Source of the DNA: Acidobacteriaceae bacterium
GTDB taxonomy: Bacteria; Acidobacteriota; Terriglobia; Terriglobales; Acidobacteriaceae
Length of the DNA: 54,337 bases
Direction: 5' to 3'
Assembly (NCBI GenBank): GCA_003134435.1
Contig: PLBE01000181.1
Coordinates: 1 to 54,337 of the forward strand
A program made the position numbers and the translations under genes. The notes under the pieces were generated by a model that ran no database searches, was not told the origin of the DNA, and saw nothing but the letters and a program-made list of their open reading frames with translations. Below, piece after piece: positions 24,306-34,597 of the stretch; within the stretch, counting starts at the first letter, position 1; the number at the start of each line of letters is the position of its first letter.

Positions 24306-27300
24306 ACCACGACCGTCAAACTGACCGCATGGACCACGGCTCCTGCGCTGGCCGTCACCTGCAAACCCGTGCTCCCCGTAATCACCTGGTTGAATGGACT
24401 GGATGTGGCCCCATCATCGTTCTTGTCGCCACTGTAATTTGCCGTCAGCGCGTGCGTCCCCACGCCGAGTGCGGTGGTTTGCAATGTCGCGGCCCCGTTC
24501 GTCAATTGGACAGGATCACCCACCGCCACCGTACCGTCGAAGAACGAGACTGTTCCCGTCGGCGATGATCCGTTCGTAAGCACCGTCGCAGTCAGTCCGA
24601 CGGCGCTGCCGCTGGCAACCTTGGCGGCGGAAGAGGACAGCTCGACCAGCGTCTTCGACATCCCAGGCGTTCCGTTCCCACTACCACAACCCGGACTGGA
24701 AGCGACGAAGCAGAGCAGGGCTAGCATCGCTGCCGATTTCGGTCGCTGGCCGAGCCCAGCGCCGAGCAGAAAAACTGCAGCCAGAGCACCCGCTCCCGGC
24801 CACATCCATGAGGATGCTTTGGGTGCCGCGGGTGCGGAGGAGGCGCCCGCCGGCGAGGGCGGCGGAATACTCACCGACAGCGTTGCCGTCTGGGAGTTGC
24901 CGCTCAGCAAGAAGGTCGAAGGAGTAATGGCACACGTCGCTCCGGCTGGCACTCCGGCGCCGCAAGCGAGCGTCACCGTTCCCGTGTATCCAAGGATCGG
25001 CGACGCCGTGAAAGTCGCCGCGGCGATCGTCCCCGCCGGAATGTCCAACGTCGGCGGGCTTGCGGTCACCGTGAAATCCGGCGACTCTACCATTACGGTC
25101 ACGGGTGCGGTTGTCGCCGACGCAAAATCCTGCGCGCCCTCAAAGTATGCCGTGATGACATTGGTTCCCAACGGAAGGATCGTGCGTAAGCTGTAGACTG
25201 TCGTGGGAACGATGGGCCCTCCTATTAACTCGAAAGGTCCCGCCAGCGCTTGTGGCGAGCCTCCGTTGAGGGCATCCAGAAACACTACATAGCCATCCGG
25301 AGAACTGGACGAATTCTGGCCGACTACTCCGGTTGCCACGAAATTGAGACTGGTCTCGCTTCCTGGTAGCACATAATTGGAAGCAGTGGTCAGTGAGACC
25401 GAGGCCGCGATCTGATTGATCGTCATTGTGGCATTGCCACTGTAACTGGCCGCGTAATTGGCGTCTCCGCTGTACTGGGCGTACATCGCATAGGTCCCGG
25501 CATCAAGCGGCGGCATTGGAATAGTGACCGAGCCATTCTGTAACGTTCCACTGCCGCCCGATGCTCCCGTGCCGGAAACCTGGATCGTACCTGTGGGCGT
25601 GGGTCCCCCAGCCTTCAGCGGCTTCACCTCTACCAGCAGGTTGGCAGCTTGTCCGTAATTGGTCACAGCCGGAGAAACAACCAGCGCAACCGTGGTCGTG
25701 GCTTTGCCGATGTAAGGCATCGTCACCGTTACCCCTGTCGCATATTGCGAACTCGCGTCCACCGGAAGGTAATTGGCGTCCCCACTGTATTGCGCTGCAA
25801 TGTAGTGTTTTCCGGCGCTCAAGGGTCCAACGGTTACGTTGGCTTGGGGATATCCGATCCCACCAATCCCGTTCATCGTGATGACTCCGGGCGCGCCGAT
25901 CGGCTTTCCATTGTCATAAAACTGGACCGTGCCGGTAGGCAAAACCAGACCGATGGAGTACACCGCCGCAGTCAGCGGCCCGGCCGATCCGGGAGGAACC
26001 GCCGCGCTCGCGCCAGTGTAGGTTTGATAGCGGTTGACCATCAAAGTCACCGGAGCGGCCGCGCTCGGTGAAAAGCTGTTGTCCCCGCGGTAGGCAACGC
26101 TCAGCGTATGCGTTCCCGCTGGCAGCGTAAAAGTGGTCGTCGCAGCCGCGCCACCGCCTGGGTAAATCTGCGTACCCGATGCGTTCACCGGAAAAGAAGC
26201 GACCACCGTATTTCCATCCAGAATATTGATCGTTCCGGTCGGAGTCCCCTCGCCCGAAGCTCCAGTCACAGTCGTCGCGACGTACAGCGTCTGCCCGTAC
26301 GTCAGCGGACCAGTCAGTGGTACTAAGTTCCCGAACTGGTTGGTCGCGTCCAGAGAAAATGAAATCGAGCTGGTTTCCGGAGTCACAGTCAATGCAACTG
26401 GCTGCGAACTGCTTCCCGCGAACGTGGCGTCTCCGGCATAATGCGCGCTCAGGGTGTAGCTGCCGCCGGGGAGATTGCTGACCGAGCCCGAGTAACTGCC
26501 ATTGGTCAGTGTAAATTCACCCACCGCTCCATACTTGTCCGTCAGCAGCGAGAAATCGCCGCTCGGGGTTCCGTTCCCGTTGCCGTCCGTGACTGCGACG
26601 TCGACCGTTAAGGGAGTGCCGTGTTGCAGGCTGGTTGCCGGGGCCGCAAGAGTCGTGTTCGATGGCAGGAATGAAGCTTGCCGCCAGTTTTCAACCAGGT
26701 TGGCGGCGTTGACGCTTCCTAGTCCCGTTGCCAAATCGTATCCCGTGCCCGCAGCCCATTGTGCCTGTGACGATCCGTAGGCCGGCAATCCCGGATCGCT
26801 GTTGTTGCCATTTGTGATGTCGTAGAACATGCATGAACTGGATTGCGTGGGGTTGACTAGATTCGACGAATTGCAGGCATTCCAATCCTCCTGCGCCGCC
26901 AGTTTGTAGAGCGTGTAATTAGCCTGCCCCTGATACGCACCGTTCTGCTGTTCCACTAGCGCCATGATACCGGCCATGGCGGGCGCGGCCACCGATGTCC
27001 CGCCGACCACATCCGTTTGCGTGATCGTCACCTGCCCATTCTGAATGATGTATTCACAGGAGGAAGTGACGCAGACTACGTAGCCGTCATCGTCGGGCGA
27101 CGCATTGAGCGCGACGTCGGGAATGTCGCGAGCGTTGTCGTTCGGCACCCCGGTTCCGGTCTGCCATGCCGGCTTCGGATAACCGCTGATGCAGGTCACA
27201 CTTCCGTTCCCGTTCACCGTGGACACGCTGCAAGTGCTCGCTCCTCCGCCGCCGCCCTCGAAATTGTAGTTCTGCTGCCCGTAAACGCAGTTTGTACCCA

Positions 27301-28843
27301 CCATGGACAACGTCGGATCGCAGCTTTCGTTCCACACCTGTTCAGGTATGTACCCAATCGCCGATGAAAAATCCCCCGCGTTGTTGGCGTTCCAGTAGTT
27401 TCCGACCTGAGTCTCGCTTTCGTTAAACTGGGTTCCGCCCACCGCCACGTTATACGCTGTGGAAGCCACTCCGTTCACCGTATAACCGTAGAGCGCTGGA
27501 CCAGGCGGAATTACGCCCGCGCGTTGCAGATCGCCATCGCATTGCGCCGCTCCCGAGTCTCCCGTGGAGACCAGAACGGTTATGCCCTCGGCCGCAGCTT
27601 GCTCCCACAGCCCGTTGATAAACTGATTTTCGGCCGTGCCCAGCAACATCTCACACGCCCCGTAGCTCTCCGTCATAATGGGCGCGACCACATTGTCGAC
27701 GATGTACGCGGCGGACAAGTCCACGCCGTCCGTAGTCAACGTACTCGCTGCTTCCACCAGATTGATCGTCGCCTTGGGGGCCACCGCGCCGGCCCACTCG
27801 ACATCCAACGTCGATTCAAAGCCATCTCCCGGCGAGCCGTATCCAGGGTCTGGGCCGCTGAATATGAAGTTGGGATCGTTCGTTGGCAGGCCGAAAAGGG
27901 ACCTGAAACTCTGCACATCGCTCAGATAGACATCCGAACGGCTCACGATCGCGATGGAAATGCCCGAGCCGTCGATTCCCGACTGCAGCAAGGGCTGTAA
28001 GTTGTAAATCTTGTGGAAGTCCCCCGGAGCCACTAAGTAGTGAGTGCTGCCGTCATTAGGATCAACCACGGTGAAGTCTCCACCCGCGCCGTCGGAATAG
28101 GCGCGCGCCAACTCTCTTCCTCCTAGATCGTTCCTCTTCGCCATGATCGTTGGCGCTGCCGGCGCGCTGTGCATGGGACGCTTGACGAAGTTGTGCAGGG
28201 AAACGATGCCGCTCACCACCGGCGTCAGCGCTTGCGGAAGCGAGATGTCGGTGGCATTGGCCACATGCTTCTCGCCGTTGTCGACGTAATTGTGGATCGA
28301 GGTCTGAAAAGCGCTTTCCACCAGCGCCGCTGTTCCCGAGAATTCAATCCAGCCCGCTCCCCGCGCCACGTTCACGCCGGAAAAGCCTTGCGCCCTTAGC
28401 CAATCGGTGACCCGCGCCAGATCCTCCTGCGCGGCGCCAAATCGCTTGGAAAATTCCTCTGGAGTCAGCCATCTGTGATAGCTTGCCGACCGTCGATCTT
28501 GCTGGCTGTCGAGCAGGCCTCTCAAATCGTACTGCTGGGCGTCACTGAGTTTCAGCATCAGCAACATGCGTTCCATGGGTAGACCGGAATCGACCGTCCC
28601 CAGATCCTGGGAATGTTGCACTCGTGGATTCGTGCTTCCGGGGATGATGAAACGGGAGTTGTTATCGATAGACTGCGTGATACGCTTGGCCGGCGAAGCG
28701 GGAACCGGCGAACCTCCCCGCTGCGCCCAAGCCATCTCGCTGACCAGCAGCGCCACGTAAACCAAAAACCATCGGTTCGCAAGAAATAGGAATACCTTTG
28801 CCCTTGGGCGATAAACACTATGCCTTTTGATGCCTTCCCTCAT
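24299..28843 (-). CDS. Secreted sedolisin (S53) peptidase with Ig-like repeats
   Basis: 1514 residues. A signal/anchor segment (NRWFLVYVALLVSEMAWAQ) is followed by a kumamolisin-type pro-domain (~residues 85-220, YHRWLTPEEFSKRFG) and the S53 catalytic domain: E343 and D347 in FESTLDVEW, the oxyanion Asp D429 in STGDSG, and Ser617 in VGGTSVAAP. All catalytic residues are present, so it should be an acid-active endopeptidase after self-cleavage. From ~725 on come several bacterial Ig-like (Big_3-type) repeats ending in YSGDxxY, a hydrophobic stretch WMWPGAGALAAVFLLGAGLG, and a further Ig-like repeat. The protein is probably exported or surface-held for nutrient proteolysis. Confidence 0.93.
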   Translation of the reverse strand: MREGIKRHSVYRPRAKVFLFLANRWFLVYVALLVSEMAWAQRGGSPVPASPAKRITQSIDNNSRFIIPGSTNPRVQHSQDLGTVDSGLPMERMLLMLKLSDAQQYDLRGLLDSQQDRRSASYHRWLTPEEFSKRFGAAQEDLARVTDWLRAQGFSGVNVARGAGWIEFSGTAALVESAFQTSIHNYVDNGEKHVANATDISLPQALTPVVSGIVSLHNFVKRPMHSAPAAPTIMAKRNDLGGRELARAYSDGAGGDFTVVDPNDGSTHYLVAPGDFHKIYNLQPLLQSGIDGSGISIAIVSRSDVYLSDVQSFRSLFGLPTNDPNFIFSGPDPGYGSPGDGFESTLDVEWAGAVAPKATINLVEAASTLTTDGVDLSAAYIVDNVVAPIMTESYGACEMLLGTAENQFINGLWEQAAAEGITVLVSTGDSGAAQCDGDLQRAGVIPPGPALYGYTVNGVASTAYNVAVGGTQFNESETQVGNYWNANNAGDFSSAIGYIPEQVWNESCDPTLSMVGTNCVYGQQNYNFEGGGGGASTCSVSTVNGNGSVTCISGYPKPAWQTGTGVPNDNARDIPDVALNASPDDDGYVVCVTSSCEYIIQNGQVTITQTDVVGGTSVAAPAMAGIMALVEQQNGAYQGQANYTLYKLAAQEDWNACNSSNLVNPTQSSSCMFYDITNGNNSDPGLPAYGSSQAQWAAGTGYDLATGLGSVNAANLVENWRQASFLPSNTTLAAPATSLQHGTPLTVDVAVTDGNGNGTPSGDFSLLTDKYGAVGEFTLTNGSYSGSVSNLPGGSYTLSAHYAGDATFAGSSSQPVALTVTPETSSISFSLDATNQFGNLVPLTGPLTYGQTLYVATTVTGASGEGTPTGTINILDGNTVVASFPVNASGTQIYPGGGAAATTTFTLPAGTHTLSVAYRGDNSFSPSAAAPVTLMVNRYQTYTGASAAVPPGSAGPLTAAVYSIGLVLPTGTVQFYDNGKPIGAPGVITMNGIGGIGYPQANVTVGPLSAGKHYIAAQYSGDANYLPVDASSQYATGVTVTMPYIGKATTTVALVVSPAVTNYGQAANLLVEVKPLKAGGPTPTGTIQVSGTGASGGSGTLQNGSVTIPMPPLDAGTYAMYAQYSGDANYAASYSGNATMTINQIAASVSLTTASNYVLPGSETSLNFVATGVVGQNSSSSPDGYVVFLDALNGGSPQALAGPFELIGGPIVPTTVYSLRTILPLGTNVITAYFEGAQDFASATTAPVTVMVESPDFTVTASPPTLDIPAGTIAAATFTASPILGYTGTVTLACGAGVPAGATCAITPSTFLLSGNSQTATLSVSIPPPSPAGASSAPAAPKASSWMWPGAGALAAVFLLGAGLGQRPKSAAMLALLCFVASSPGCGSGNGTPGMSKTLVELSSSAAKVASGSAVGLTATVLTNGSSPTGTVSFFDGTVAVGDPVQLTNGAATLQTTALGVGTHALTANYSGDKNDDGATSSPFNQVITGSTGLQVTASAGAVVHAVSLTVVVQ

Positions 28844-29747
28844 GTGGACCTCCGGTAAGAGCCAGTGCCGAACAGAACGGCGTGTACTTTCCGAATCACA
28901 CGCTCAGCTGAACGGGCGAGGCCAGGCGATGTGACCGTGATGGGCGGCGTATGAGACAAAACTGCCGTGGAACTTCAGTCCATGGGGCGGGGAACCGACC
29001 GATAGAGAAGCTTGGGCAGAGCGTACTCTGATTGTCAGCAATGCCATCCCGGCCAAAACCAGATTGAGCTAAGCATTTTGCTCCGAGAGGAGTCGCCTGT
29101 CAAATCGTTATTGTTAGGGCCTTTTGCCAGAAAATGTCGGCGTTCAATCGACTCCTCTCTCCAGTCAGGGTAACGGCAGGAACCTCTGGGGTGCGGCCGC
29201 CTGGTACAACTTCGGCGTAACCGCGCACCTTGGGATGCTTGTCCTGGTCCAACCCCACTACAAGCCGCATCAGTTCATGATCGCGGACTTCGAAGCAACC
29301 GATGTCCTGCCGTCAACCCCGCCCTTGAACTACAGGAAAATCAAAAATCTCGTGCACGGCGTTGACCGAGGAACTGTGATTGAACTAGTGTCGTCGGCTG
29401 GAAAAAGCAGTCCAGATCGCTTCGAATCGTTGCGCCGCATGTATTGACGCTTTTCTGGGGATCACTCCACTGTTAGCCCGCTATTACAACTTTCCCGGCA
29501 TCTTTATCCTGGAGCAACTACAGGAAACACATCTGCGCGCGACCGAAGAGATGCTTGGGTCGGACTGAATTCCTGACCTGAAAACAGATTACGAGCGAGC
29601 CTTAGTTGGCAGAGCAAAGCAAAAGCAGCAGCAAGAGCAACGGCAAAAGCTCCAACGAGACGAAATGGCGCGCTCTTACGAGTCGACGGACCAGTGCGCC
29701 TCAAATGTACTTGACAGCGCCGACATGGTTAGAAACGCGTCGGCGCG
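28844..29747. other. ~900-bp region with only degraded coding traces
   Basis: No confident gene. A plus frame at 29124-29447 (107 codons) and an adjacent frame at ~29395-29567 (ending LGITPLLARYYNFPGIF...ATEEMLGSD) look protein-like and overlap as if one gene had been frameshifted, but I recognise no family. The left 250 bp should contain the sedolisin promoter. Confidence 0.4.
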
Positions 29748-30893
29748 TTAGCACCCCGCTACTACAGGAGTCGCCCCGTCCACGAAGTACGTATTCGGAG
29801 CAGTCGTATTACCAGACGCAGGCCTCCGTAGCCCGAATCCGGGTGTATCCACGATGGTATTGCCCGTGACAGTAAAGCCTGACGCAGTTCCCTGACCGCA
29901 CATGTCGATTCCGTACCCGCTGTAACCACCCGTGATTGTGTTACCCGTGACCGATCCGCCAGTCGCCGTACCCGTAAGCACAATGCCGACTCCGATAGGC
30001 CCAGACAATATCCTGTTGCTCTTAACGGTGTTTGCACCGCCGTTCACCTCGATCCCGGAATTCGGCGGACCATCAACGGTGCTAGCGACGATTGTGTTCG
30101 CCGTTACCGTTGCGGCGGAGCCATTGAGCAACATGCCGAAGCCGTTCCCACTGCCGCTGACCAGATTACTTTCTATGGTGCCGGATACGGAGCCTAGAAG
30201 TAATACGCCGTCGGTTCCGCCGTATACGCCGTTGTTTCCGGTGTCGTTAATTGTGTTCGATTTCACGTTGAGTGTCAGGGAACTGGGTGTATATGTCTTC
30301 CCCCATATCCCTAAACCATCAAAAGATCGGAAATCAGAGTTTTCCACGGTGACCGTCTGCAACGTATTTGCTGCCGCTATGATTCCCATCCCACCCCCGA
30401 AGTCTACCTCGTTTGCCACGGAGACACCGTTGACTGTACCTGAAGATTCCTCGTAGAAGATGGCGGCGAGATCACCATAACCATCGGGGATGTTGTTACC
30501 AGTCCCATCGAACGCGATGTCAGTAATATTTACGGGTCCTGTCGACGACACCAAAATCTGGTAGTAAACAGATCCGATAATGCCGTCATAGACGTTCCCA
30601 GTTGCACCACCCACAGGTATCTGGATTAAGACCTCGGCTGATGTCTCTGATACAGCACCCGTCAGCATCAATGGTTTTGAAATGACAACCTGTTCAGGAT
30701 ATGTCCCCGGGCAGACCTCAATCGTGGAGCCCGAAGGAACAGCATTAACCGCCGCTTGGATTGTCTGGTACCCAACCAATTTCATGTTGCAGCTGGTCGA
30801 TCCCACTGCATAGGCTACGTAGGTACGCGCGAATGAAAGTGTGCCCAAGAACATTGTTGTGACCAGAACTGTCAAGAACCTGACTCGAAACAT
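29748..30893 (-). CDS. Secreted right-handed beta-helix repeat protein
   Basis: 381 residues with a signal peptide (MFRVRFLTVLVTTMFLGTLS). The opening YQTIQAAVNAVPSGSTIEVC followed by PGTYPEQVVISKPLMLTG is the standard pectate-lyase/NosD-like start. Successive coils follow, rich in N/G/T (VTANTIVASTVDGPPNSGIE, VTGNTITGGYSGYGIDM). No catalytic cluster of a known polysaccharide lyase is visible, so it may be a structural or carbohydrate-binding helix. A ~97-bp piece of this gene is duplicated at 38628-38723. Confidence 0.85.
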   Translation of the reverse strand: MFRVRFLTVLVTTMFLGTLSFARTYVAYAVGSTSCNMKLVGYQTIQAAVNAVPSGSTIEVCPGTYPEQVVISKPLMLTGAVSETSAEVLIQIPVGGATGNVYDGIIGSVYYQILVSSTGPVNITDIAFDGTGNNIPDGYGDLAAIFYEESSGTVNGVSVANEVDFGGGMGIIAAANTLQTVTVENSDFRSFDGLGIWGKTYTPSSLTLNVKSNTINDTGNNGVYGGTDGVLLLGSVSGTIESNLVSGSGNGFGMLLNGSAATVTANTIVASTVDGPPNSGIEVNGGANTVKSNRILSGPIGVGIVLTGTATGGSVTGNTITGGYSGYGIDMCGQGTASGFTVTGNTIVDTPGFGLRRPASGNTTAPNTYFVDGATPVVAGC

Positions 30894-31014
30894 GGCTACT
30901 TCCTACGTGCCGAGGCTTCGCTTCCATACAATTTGAGCGGCGGTCACGACGTTCTTTCCCCAGCTATCTAGTGTGGAGCAATTCAGAATGTGGTGGAATA
31001 GGCCTGATGAGTGA

Positions 31015-31233
31015 GGCACGGATGCATGGGGCACAAAGGTAACCACGCGTAATCCTTGGCGCATCGAGACTTATTTGGGTGGCACCGCCAAGTTGCGCGA
31101 AATTCCGGCAGCCGAGTTGAGCCTTATTATCGAGTCGATGACCCGATTGGCAGAGGCAGGCGGGGCTGTGCAGTCCCTTCCCATCAATGTAGAAACCGTT
31201 TTCAATACCGAATGCGTCCGAAAGGCGGCATGA
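31015..31233 (+). pseudogene. Orphan C-terminal coding fragment, family unknown
   Basis: In the 670-bp gap between the beta-helix and M23 genes one plus frame reads GTDAWGTKVTTRNPWRIETY, LGGTAKLREIPAAELSLIIE and SMTRLAEAGGAVQSLPINVE before its stop. Composition is protein-like, but there is no start codon near the 5' end, so it looks like the tail of a lost gene. I cannot name the family. The rest of the gap shows nothing. Confidence 0.4.
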
Positions 31234-31564
31234 ATTTGCGAGACAGGAAAATGGCAGTTGGGTCAGTCGCTTGACGACATTGGGCTAAGACGGTCTCCCG
31301 CAATAGTCGTGCGGCTCTCTGTCAGCGCTCCTTTTTTTCTCTGTTTGCCTTTGAGACCGATGGACATGCGGGGCTACAATTGACCTGCCCGAAAGGGCGA
31401 ATTACTCACAAACGCGGAAAGCGCCCTCTCTCCATTTCCGGCTGAACCAGCACACCGACAAGGTGCAGCCTGATTGATGGATTCGAGAACTCCAAACATT
31501 GCGTAAAGTTGTCGCGTCATGACAGAGACCATGTCGCTTCTCGCTCCCGGAAGAAATCGCCAAT

Positions 31565-32626
31565 CTATTTTGCGACGAAGTACTCCCCTCGGTGAAGTGG
31601 AGCATCGATGTTTTGAAACCTGAACGGCAGCGACGGGTAACGCCAAGGCCGCGGGCCTGATTGCAGTTGATAGTGCAGGTGTGGTCCGTGTGCGCTTCCC
31701 GAGTTCCCCAACCGTCCAATGACCTGGCCCGTGGCCACAAGGTCCCCCACTTTGACAGTGACGGAGCCTGTTTGCATGTGCATCATGACGCTGTACTCGG
31801 AGTTGCCATGGTCGATGATCACGCAATTTCCCGCGTAGGCCATACTCGGGTCATGGAGTGGCTTGTAATAATCGTCACCAGGAGACGTTCCCGGGTGCGG
31901 GTTGTCGGGTACGTCATTGCGAGCGTAGACCACGGTTCCACCCGCAGGTGCCAGGATCTCGCGGCCCCAGCCCGCATCCGCCTCATTCTCGTTGGCGTCG
32001 CTGAGTTCCCCATCTTTCGCATCCAAGCCGTCGAGGTCTATGCCAAAGGCATTCGAATACTGGTGGTGGCCGCCAGTGGTGATCCAGTCCTGCCCGACAA
32101 TTCCATGACCACGAAAGGGAGCGATGAGCGTTGTCTTCTGTTGGTAGTATCGAATTGGGATCCCGAGCATCTGTTCCGCCCGATGGCCCTTCGCATCGGC
32201 GACTGTGAGCCGGACCGCTGCGGAGTCAATCGCCAATGCTTGGGGATGGCGGAAGTAAAAGAGAACGTCAAATGCCTCGGGCAGCGTAAATTCACTCGTC
32301 GGCCACGCGAACGGGTCGTTCGGGTGGATCCGATAGCTTATCTGTTTGATCTTTGCCAGCATCTCAGTGGTCCAATCCTGCCGCTCGACGATAGATCCGG
32401 CACTCGAGAGTTCCAGGCGGGCGGATATCGGGGTGAGCTCACAGTCGGTGAAGCAAATCACCGCGATATTGAACACGAATGAGGACGTGTTCAAATTTCC
32501 GGGATCGTCTACTTTGTAAACACTTGCCGGAACGACCTGGAGACGAAAATCGGGTTGCTGGGCCCATGTAGGTTGGACGGCGAACAAGCACGCAGACGCA
32601 ACTAAAAGCCGGAGAACTCGGTTCAT
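31565..32626 (-). CDS. Secreted M23 (LytM-type) metallopeptidase
   Basis: 353 residues; signal peptide MNRVLRLLVASACLFAVQPT ending WAQ. The C-terminal M23 domain has the zinc ligands in HHQYSNAFGIDLDG (H...D) and HGPHLHYQL (HxH), with YSVMMHMQTGSVTVKVGDLV between. M23 enzymes cut glycine-rich or peptide cross-links in peptidoglycan, in the periplasm. Residues ~30-190 form a beta-rich domain of unknown role. Here an acidic insertion (DGLDAKDGELSDANENEADA) lies between the first zinc ligands and the body of the domain. It stands alone, and stops ~90 bp before a 100-bp A/T-rich stretch. Confidence 0.9.
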   Translation of the reverse strand: MNRVLRLLVASACLFAVQPTWAQQPDFRLQVVPASVYKVDDPGNLNTSSFVFNIAVICFTDCELTPISARLELSSAGSIVERQDWTTEMLAKIKQISYRIHPNDPFAWPTSEFTLPEAFDVLFYFRHPQALAIDSAAVRLTVADAKGHRAEQMLGIPIRYYQQKTTLIAPFRGHGIVGQDWITTGGHHQYSNAFGIDLDGLDAKDGELSDANENEADAGWGREILAPAGGTVVYARNDVPDNPHPGTSPGDDYYKPLHDPSMAYAGNCVIIDHGNSEYSVMMHMQTGSVTVKVGDLVATGQVIGRLGNSGSAHGPHLHYQLQSGPRPWRYPSLPFRFQNIDAPLHRGEYFVAK

Positions 32627-32730
32627 GTCAGCGCAACTCCTACAATCTCGGCAACGCCGCTCTGGCCAGTCTCAGCATAGGCGACTACGCGTCCCAGTGA
32701 GCGACTCGACGGCATGCAGTCGCGGCAGCG

Positions 32731-33273
32731 CTAGCCCTGCGACTCAAGGACTTGAATATAACGACTGATCTGATGCAGGTGGGAAAGATCGTGACCGGCC
32801 AGCAATCGTGCCATTACGGCCAAGGACTCCGCGCCACGCTCATTGTGCTGCCCGCTGAGCTGCAAGTCCTCTGGTGACATTCGTCTCCACACAGACAAAT
32901 TGAGTACGCGCAGCGTCCGAAATATTTCGACAAGTTCGGACGGCTCGCGTTCATTGTGGCGCAGGGAGGCTACCCAAGCATCCTGCCTGTAGCCCAGGAT
33001 AGCCGGCTCGTCCTCGCAAAGGATCAACCTGAGACGATATCCATAAATCCATTCGGTATCGGTGAAATGGCCGATGATTTCGTTCGGAGTCCATTTCCCT
33101 TGAATTGCTCGCCCGCGCAGGACTTCCGCCGGATGCCTGGCCACAATATCGGCCAGGGTGGATGCCGTCTGCCCTAACACGTCGATCGGATCCCGGCCAG
33201 CCAGCAGGTTGAACAGCTTTTCGCGGTAGGTCCCTGGGGCCGACAGTTCCAGTCCCGGTTGTGCCGACGTCAT
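32731..33273 (-). CDS. DinB/YfiT-type putative metal-dependent hydrolase
   Basis: 180 residues from ATG 33273, chosen because AAGGAG lies 6 bp upstream (the TTG at 33279 does not fit). A four-helix DinB_2-type bundle is suggested by KWTPNEIIGHFTDTEWIYGY and AGHDLSHLHQISRYIQ, which together supply the three His of the metal triad. Members include bacillithiol/mycothiol S-transferases. Substrate unknown. Confidence 0.82.
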   Translation of the reverse strand: MTSAQPGLELSAPGTYREKLFNLLAGRDPIDVLGQTASTLADIVARHPAEVLRGRAIQGKWTPNEIIGHFTDTEWIYGYRLRLILCEDEPAILGYRQDAWVASLRHNEREPSELVEIFRTLRVLNLSVWRRMSPEDLQLSGQHNERGAESLAVMARLLAGHDLSHLHQISRYIQVLESQG

Positions 33274-33404
33274 AATCAACTCCTTGTGGTTTTGCGAAAG
33301 CCAATCTTACGACGGATTTTCTCTCCGGAAAACTCGAACACATCGCAGCCGCGGACCGCACGATTCCGCCCAGCAGATTCACTCCAATAGTATGAGCAAC
33401 GTCC

Positions 33405-33794
33405 TCAACTCCTCGCGAGATCGAAGCCTTCGTCCTTCCAGCCTTCGATCCCACCGATCATTTTCTTTACTTTTCTTCCTAGCCGGGCCAGATTCACGGC
33501 CGCGCGATCGGCACCGTTGCAGTGCGGACCGCCGCAATACACGACGAACTGAGTATCGGACGCGTAGCCGCTTAGGTTCCGCTCGTTGATCCTGCCGTGC
33601 GGCAGATTGATGGCACCGGGCACGTGTCCGGCTTGGAACAACTGTGGGCCCCTCACATCCAGCAGCACGAAATCGTGGTCCCCATTCTTCATCGCTTCAT
33701 GGACATCCCAGCAGTCGGTTTCGAGAGACAGGAGCTTCCCAAAGTGATCGAGAGCCGTTTGCGGATCGGCAACGATCTCATTGTGTATGCTCAT
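33405..33794 (-). CDS. Rhodanese-like sulfurtransferase
   Basis: 129 residues, one rhodanese domain: FVLLDVRGPQLFQAGHVPGA is the CH2A-like motif, INLPHGRIN follows, and the active-site cysteine is in VYCGGPHCNGAD. It should carry persulfide sulfur in the cytoplasm. Genes of this type are often next to GlxA-family AraC regulators, as is the case nearby (35638), with a rearranged segment in between. Its own upstream region is one arm of the 55-bp inverted repeat. Confidence 0.88.
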   Translation of the reverse strand: MSIHNEIVADPQTALDHFGKLLSLETDCWDVHEAMKNGDHDFVLLDVRGPQLFQAGHVPGAINLPHGRINERNLSGYASDTQFVVYCGGPHCNGADRAAVNLARLGRKVKKMIGGIEGWKDEGFDLARS

Positions 33795-33812
33795 AAACCA
33801 CTATTGCCCGAT

Positions 33813-34320
33813 TCAAAAACTTTGTCGATAGGCAGAAATGCCAATATGCGCTAGAATCCTGCCATGCGCTCCTGCGAAAGTGGGGCCCTCGAAGTTGGAC
33901 AACCAAACTTGATCCGCACTCTTTCCGCCGGGAAGTATATTCGTACCTCTCTGGATACCCTCGAACGAGAAGCCAAGTTTGTTAGCGATGCGTCGGCTTG
34001 CCTCATTACCGCAGGAGTGTGTGAGACCGATTCGCCGCATTCCGAGCGCACCGAAGGAATAACGCACCAAGGCATTTTCCTGCTTCAGTAGCGACCCTTG
34101 GCCTTGGGCGCTCTTGCGGACCCAGTACTCGGTGTGCATTGGCGACCTTGCCAGTCATGTCATGATGGCCACACCAGATGACTGCTTCACCGGTTGCAGC
34201 CTCGAGCCCAATCGGCTCTATGCTTTCACGCAGGATAAAACTCGCCATTACGTGTCGATTTCTGATTTCCATTGATCCAGCTGTGAAAGCCTCGCGGCTT
34301 TTTGCCCGTTGTTGCAGGGT
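33813..34320 (-). pseudogene. GNAT acetyltransferase, frameshifted
   Basis: The pieces of a RimJ/RimL-type GNAT are spread over two frames. One encodes REAFTAGSMEIRNRHVMASF, then ILRESIEPIGL; the other encodes EYWVRKSAQGQG (acetyl-CoA loop), RYSFGALGMRRIGLTHSCGN and EASRRIANKLGFSFEGIQRG. ATEAG, expected right after the loop, appears only in the first frame, so at least two indels are needed. The last 20 codons read through the inverted repeat. Dead gene. Confidence 0.75.
33823..33877. repeat. 55-bp inverted repeat, left arm
   Basis: Identical but for one base to the reverse complement of 35625-35679. It contains a copy of the first codons of the GlxA-like gene (ATGCGCTCCTGCGA) and the sequence just upstream of them. 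Confidence 0.9.
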
Positions 34321-34597
34321 TGATCGGCGGCATCGATCGAGAGCGTCGGCCAATTATCGACAGACTGCCCGCATCTTCGATCTCTCGAAGCTGTTCGGCA
34401 TACGGAAACGCGTTGTGAGCTCGTCAACTAGCGACAGCAGTTTGTCGCTGTCGTAGCGGTGACCTGCGGGCGCTTTTGCTTTCTGAAGTGCCGTCATCTT
34501 CTTATGCCTCGTCGGAGAAATCTGTGGGTCACACCTACGCTCCAATGGCGGCCGGAACCTCGGCTTGCGCGACTCTGTCACCTGCGTCGCGTGCTTG
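34321..34597. other. Gap without a clear gene
   Basis: A minus frame at 34354-34497 (MTALQKAKAPAGHRYDSDKL..., 47 codons) has protein-like composition but no family. It may be a truncated leftover between the broken GNAT and GlxA genes. Confidence 0.3.
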